A stretch of DNA of 16,281 nt from an uncultured Christensenella sp. Lineage in GTDB: Bacteria; Bacillota; Clostridia; Christensenellales; Pumilibacteraceae. Both the position numbers and the translations under genes were made by a program. The notes under the pieces were generated by a model. The model worked only from the letters and a program-made list of their open reading frames with translations, did not search any database and was not told where the DNA came from. Location: NCBI GenBank assembly GCA_910577945.1, contig CAJTNI010000032.1:219-16499 (forward strand), read 5' to 3'. Positions within the stretch are counted from its first letter, which is position 1; each line of letters starts with the position of its first letter. Below, in pieces: positions 14,326 through 16,281 of this stretch.

Positions 14326-15866
14326 CAATCCACCTTTCCCCGCGAAAAATATTCGCCGAGGCTCGCTTTAAAACCGTTTGCGCCGCGCAGCATACGCTTT
14401 TGCCCCGTCATGCCGACGCTTACCGCTATTATCGTAAAATACAAATGCGCAAGCAGCGTCACGACCGCGCACGTAACCGTTATCGCGCCCAGCCCGCCCG
14501 ACAGCAGCGTCGAGCCCGTATAGTCGGCGCCCGTAAAATAATAGTCGGCAAGGTTGCCGAGATACCCGGCGTTTGCGAGCGTCGCCGACGCGTTGACTAC
14601 GTACGCCAGCCCCGTGACGAACAGCACGGACAACAGCCGCTTGTCCTTGACGAGCGCGTACGCCGCCAAAACGACGACGAGCGTGCTCTGCATTCCGATA
14701 GCCGTAGTGCCCGGATAATATACCTGCATGGTAAACAGCGCGTACGCCGCGAGCATTACAAGCGTCGCGCGGTTGCGCTTGGTAAAATACACGACGCATA
14801 CGACGGCGGTTATAATAACCGCGAACACACCGACGAACACCCAGGACGGAAACCTCGCCGCGGGCGCACCGCCGTTCTGATTGAATATGGCGTACACGCT
14901 CAGACCGTTGTACGTAAAATATTTCCAGCCGACGAGCGGCGCGAGCGTGAACTCGTAGATATACGTAAACGGATTATAAGAATAATCGAATATCATAAAC
15001 AGCCCGAGCGCGTACGCGGCGACGAGCGCGCATACGAACGCAAGCGGAATGACGATTGCCGTGCGCACGGCGGTATTGTCCTCGGCGGACTGCCGCCCTT
15101 GCGCCTTATCCTTCGCGCGCCGTCTTATATCAGTCAATGCGCGCACGAGGTGGAACGCGCAAAACACGAGCAAAATCGGGAAAATATAAATTCCCTCCTT
15201 GCTCGAAAACGCGGCGGCGGTTGCAAACGCGATTGCGGGGGCGTAGCTTTTGCGCGCCACAAAGTAACAGGCAAAGCAGATAAAGCACGCGGTAAACACT
15301 ATCGGAGTGCACCAAATAGCCGAGCCCATAAAGAACACGGGACACGCGCACACAAACGCGCACAGCGTGAGCGCGACGCGGCGATTGAAATACCGCGACG
15401 CAAGCAGGTACACGGCATACGCCGCCGCCAAATCCGCGATAATAAGCGGGAGCTTGACCGCGAACTGCGTTCCGAGCGCAAAGTCGCCCAGCCCCGTTAC
15501 GTTAGCCAAGCCGCCGAATATCAAATACACAAAGTACGCCGTCGGATACAAAACCTCGGACGCGTCGCCAGAATAATACCCGCCCAAGCCCGACGTCTTT
15601 AAATTGTCGAACATATCGGTAAACAGCGCGTAATCGGCGCGGTATCCGCGTATGCAAAAAGCAAACGTCAAGCGCACGACCGCGCCCGCGCCGAATATGG
15701 CGAGCAACGCGACGTTCTTGCGCTTGACGGGCGCGGTATCGTCCGCAAACCTGCACAAAAACACGACAAGACATACAAAGCTCGCAACAGAAAGCAATGC
15801 AATCAATACCGCGACGGTCGCGTCGGCGGCAACGGACGTTATACCCGATTGCGAAAATAAACTCAA
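14325..15866 (-). CDS. Polytopic membrane protein, GT-C-type glycosyltransferase (Gpi18-like)
   Basis: A 513-residue membrane protein with about 12 hydrophobic segments (for example 17-38, 50-71, 134-156, 163-180, 269-294, 340-361, 456-482). An acidic loop after helix 2 (RGYRADYALFTDMF, D78) and the LYPTAYFVYLIFGG stretch (106-119) recall the first catalytic loop of GT-C enzymes that use lipid-linked sugars. SAIWCTPIVFT (182-192) aligns with the SAxWGQVDSIFT motif of Gpi18-like mannosyltransferases but lacks the QVDS residues, and FSSKEGIYIFP (220-230) aligns with the following LLKPQALLLLP-type segment. Substrate is unknown, and the altered motif may mean a changed donor or lost activity. The start is a TTG at 15866 with AGAGG nine bases before it; no other start fits the first helix. 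It is promoter-proximal in the comM-dprA-topA run. Confidence 0.72.
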   Translation of the reverse strand: MSLFSQSGITSVAADATVAVLIALLSVASFVCLVVFLCRFADDTAPVKRKNVALLAIFGAGAVVRLTFAFCIRGYRADYALFTDMFDNLKTSGLGGYYSGDASEVLYPTAYFVYLIFGGLANVTGLGDFALGTQFAVKLPLIIADLAAAYAVYLLASRYFNRRVALTLCAFVCACPVFFMGSAIWCTPIVFTACFICFACYFVARKSYAPAIAFATAAAFSSKEGIYIFPILLVFCAFHLVRALTDIRRRAKDKAQGRQSAEDNTAVRTAIVIPLAFVCALVAAYALGLFMIFDYSYNPFTYIYEFTLAPLVGWKYFTYNGLSVYAIFNQNGGAPAARFPSWVFVGVFAVIITAVVCVVYFTKRNRATLVMLAAYALFTMQVYYPGTTAIGMQSTLVVVLAAYALVKDKRLLSVLFVTGLAYVVNASATLANAGYLGNLADYYFTGADYTGSTLLSGGLGAITVTCAVVTLLAHLYFTIIAVSVGMTGQKRMLRGANGFKASLGEYFSRGKVD

Positions 15867-15885
15867 AATACGTTACCTCTTTCGG

Positions 15886-15899
15886 AGTGTTGTAACACT
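15886..15899. promoter_or_regulatory. Perfect dyad in the glycosyltransferase leader
   Basis: AGTGTT-GT-AACACT has 6-base arms around a 2-base centre. It sits between the -10 box and the SD of the glycosyltransferase gene, about 20 bases before the TTG start. It could be a repressor operator. I cannot assign a regulator. Confidence 0.4.
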
Positions 15900-15931
15900 A
15901 AACTGCTGTAAAAGCAAGCGATTTCGTTTGT

Positions 15932-15960
15932 ATTGTAGCAAATTATCCTTATAATAGCAA
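15932..15960 (-). promoter_or_regulatory. Promoter of the glycosyltransferase-comM-dprA-topA-trmFO run
   Basis: On the reverse strand TTGCTA (15960-15955) and TACAAT (15937-15932) are 17 bases apart, with TG one base before the -10 (extended -10). The predicted start lies about 60 bases before the TTG start codon. Confidence 0.7.
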
Positions 15961-16089
15961 CAACTTTTCGCCCTTTAATCAAATCGAATGCGCCGACGCA
16001 AAAAAGCCGACTAACGCCGCCGCCCAAACGCGCACTTCCCATAGGGATAAAAAACTAAATTTTTTAGAGTTGCACTTTCAAGTGAAGAC

Positions 16090-16122
16090 AAAAGCTCTCG
16101 AACAATTTGTTCGAGAGCTTTT
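16090..16122. terminator. Hairpin terminator, possibly bidirectional
   Basis: AAAAGCTCTCGAAC and GTTCGAGAGCTTTT form a perfect 14-bp stem around AATTT, with T-runs on either strand (TTTTGTCTT on the reverse strand, TTTTAACT on the forward). It lies 33 bases after the stop of the right-edge ORF and before the glycosyltransferase promoter, so its likely job is to end transcription entering from the right. Confidence 0.85.
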
Positions 16123-16155
16123 AACTACACGTTATTTACAAAAATAAATTGAAAT

Positions 16156-16281
16156 TTAACAGTTTTTACATATTATAAGTGCGCAATCTTTTTCAAAACG
16201 AAAATTCGCCCATTTCCTTCCTATTTGTCGGACAAAATAGTTGTCATCGTTTGGGAATATCTGTTTAGTCATAAATCTTAA
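16156..16281 (-). CDS. Possible 3' end of an unrecognised gene (or a 38-codon small ORF), cut by the window edge
   Basis: The reverse-strand frame is open from the right edge to a TAA at 16158-16156. An internal ATG at 16272 would give 38 residues ending in FEKDCALIICKNC; upstream codons stay open to the edge, so it may be the tail of a longer protein. Composition is aromatic and basic with a C-terminal cysteine pair. I do not recognise a family. Support is indirect: the hairpin terminator follows 33 bases after the stop in the right orientation. The DNA is much more AT-rich than the other genes here. It may equally be non-coding. Confidence 0.35.
   Translation of the reverse strand, partial: LRFMTKQIFPNDDNYFVRQIGRKWANFRFEKDCALIICKNC

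Larger units (their letters stand above)
15867..16155. other. Non-coding stretch between the right-edge ORF and the glycosyltransferase gene
   Basis: About 290 bases without a convincing gene. It holds the glycosyltransferase leader and promoter, several short dyads (TCCC-ATA-GGGA at 16037-16047, CACTT-TC-AAGTG at 16073-16084) and a terminator hairpin. Composition shifts from mixed to AT-rich toward the right. Confidence 0.7.

Noticed and set aside
14326..14328. TTG one codon upstream as the comM start
   Set aside because: The adjacent ATG at 14325 is the stronger start and gives the typical MLSGIHSYAL N-terminus.
15863..16042. 59-codon reverse-strand ORF ending at the glycosyltransferase start
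   Set aside because: It contains the -35 and -10 boxes, has no SD before its ATG, and its composition is not gene-like.
16149..16176. Plus-strand promoter-like TTGAAA-16-TATTAT
   Set aside because: Likely chance in AT-rich DNA. No plus-strand gene is visible to the right, and it overlaps the end of the reverse-strand frame.
1..16281. CRISPR arrays, insertion sequences, tRNA or rRNA genes
   Set aside because: No spaced repeat array, transposase-like protein, terminal inverted repeats or recognisable RNA gene was found on reading both strands.

Overview
The window reads as a chromosomal housekeeping segment of a GC-rich, probably anaerobic Firmicute (Clostridia-like). This rests on gene order and family resemblance, not on any database search. 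The order comM-dprA-topA-trmFO-hslV-hslU is a variant of the Bacillus dprA-topA-trmFO(gid)-codV-hslV-hslU-codY block. hisS-aspS-tcdA is also a familiar Firmicute run. By eye the coding part is 55-60% GC (35 of 60 bases in 9001-9060), while the last 230 bases are strongly AT-rich. Every gene I can support lies on the minus strand, so transcription runs from high to low coordinates.

Right end (15867-16281): an AT-rich stretch holds the possible 3' end of a gene entering from outside the window (16156-16281), a hairpin terminator (16090-16122), and the promoter (15932-15960) of the first complete gene. From there a very tight run follows: a GT-C-type membrane glycosyltransferase, comM, dprA, topA and trmFO, with overlaps or gaps of at most 27 bases. 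A 67-base gap then carries a near-consensus promoter (8059-8087) for hslV-hslU-hisS-aspS-tcdA-(RseC-like)-glyA, again with overlaps or gaps of a few bases. This run ends at an intrinsic terminator just after glyA (708-733).

Left end: a separate unit with its own strong promoter (599-628) and a structured leader encodes an Rrf2/IscR-like regulator. The regulator is coupled by an ATGA overlap to the first 37 codons of a cysteine desulfurase (iscS-like), which runs off the left edge.

The genes fall into themes. DNA handling and uptake: ComM, DprA, TopA. tRNA modification and charging: TrmFO, HisRS, AspRS, TcdA. Proteolysis: HslUV. One-carbon supply: GlyA makes methylene-THF, the carbon donor that TrmFO uses. 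Fe-S/sulfur control: Rrf2 and IscS. There are no mobile elements, rRNA or tRNA genes, CRISPR arrays or obvious defence genes. I did not find a clearly new system. The best leads are the regulatory architecture in front of the rrf2-iscS unit, sequence oddities in TopA, the divergent membrane glycosyltransferase, and the AT-rich right edge.
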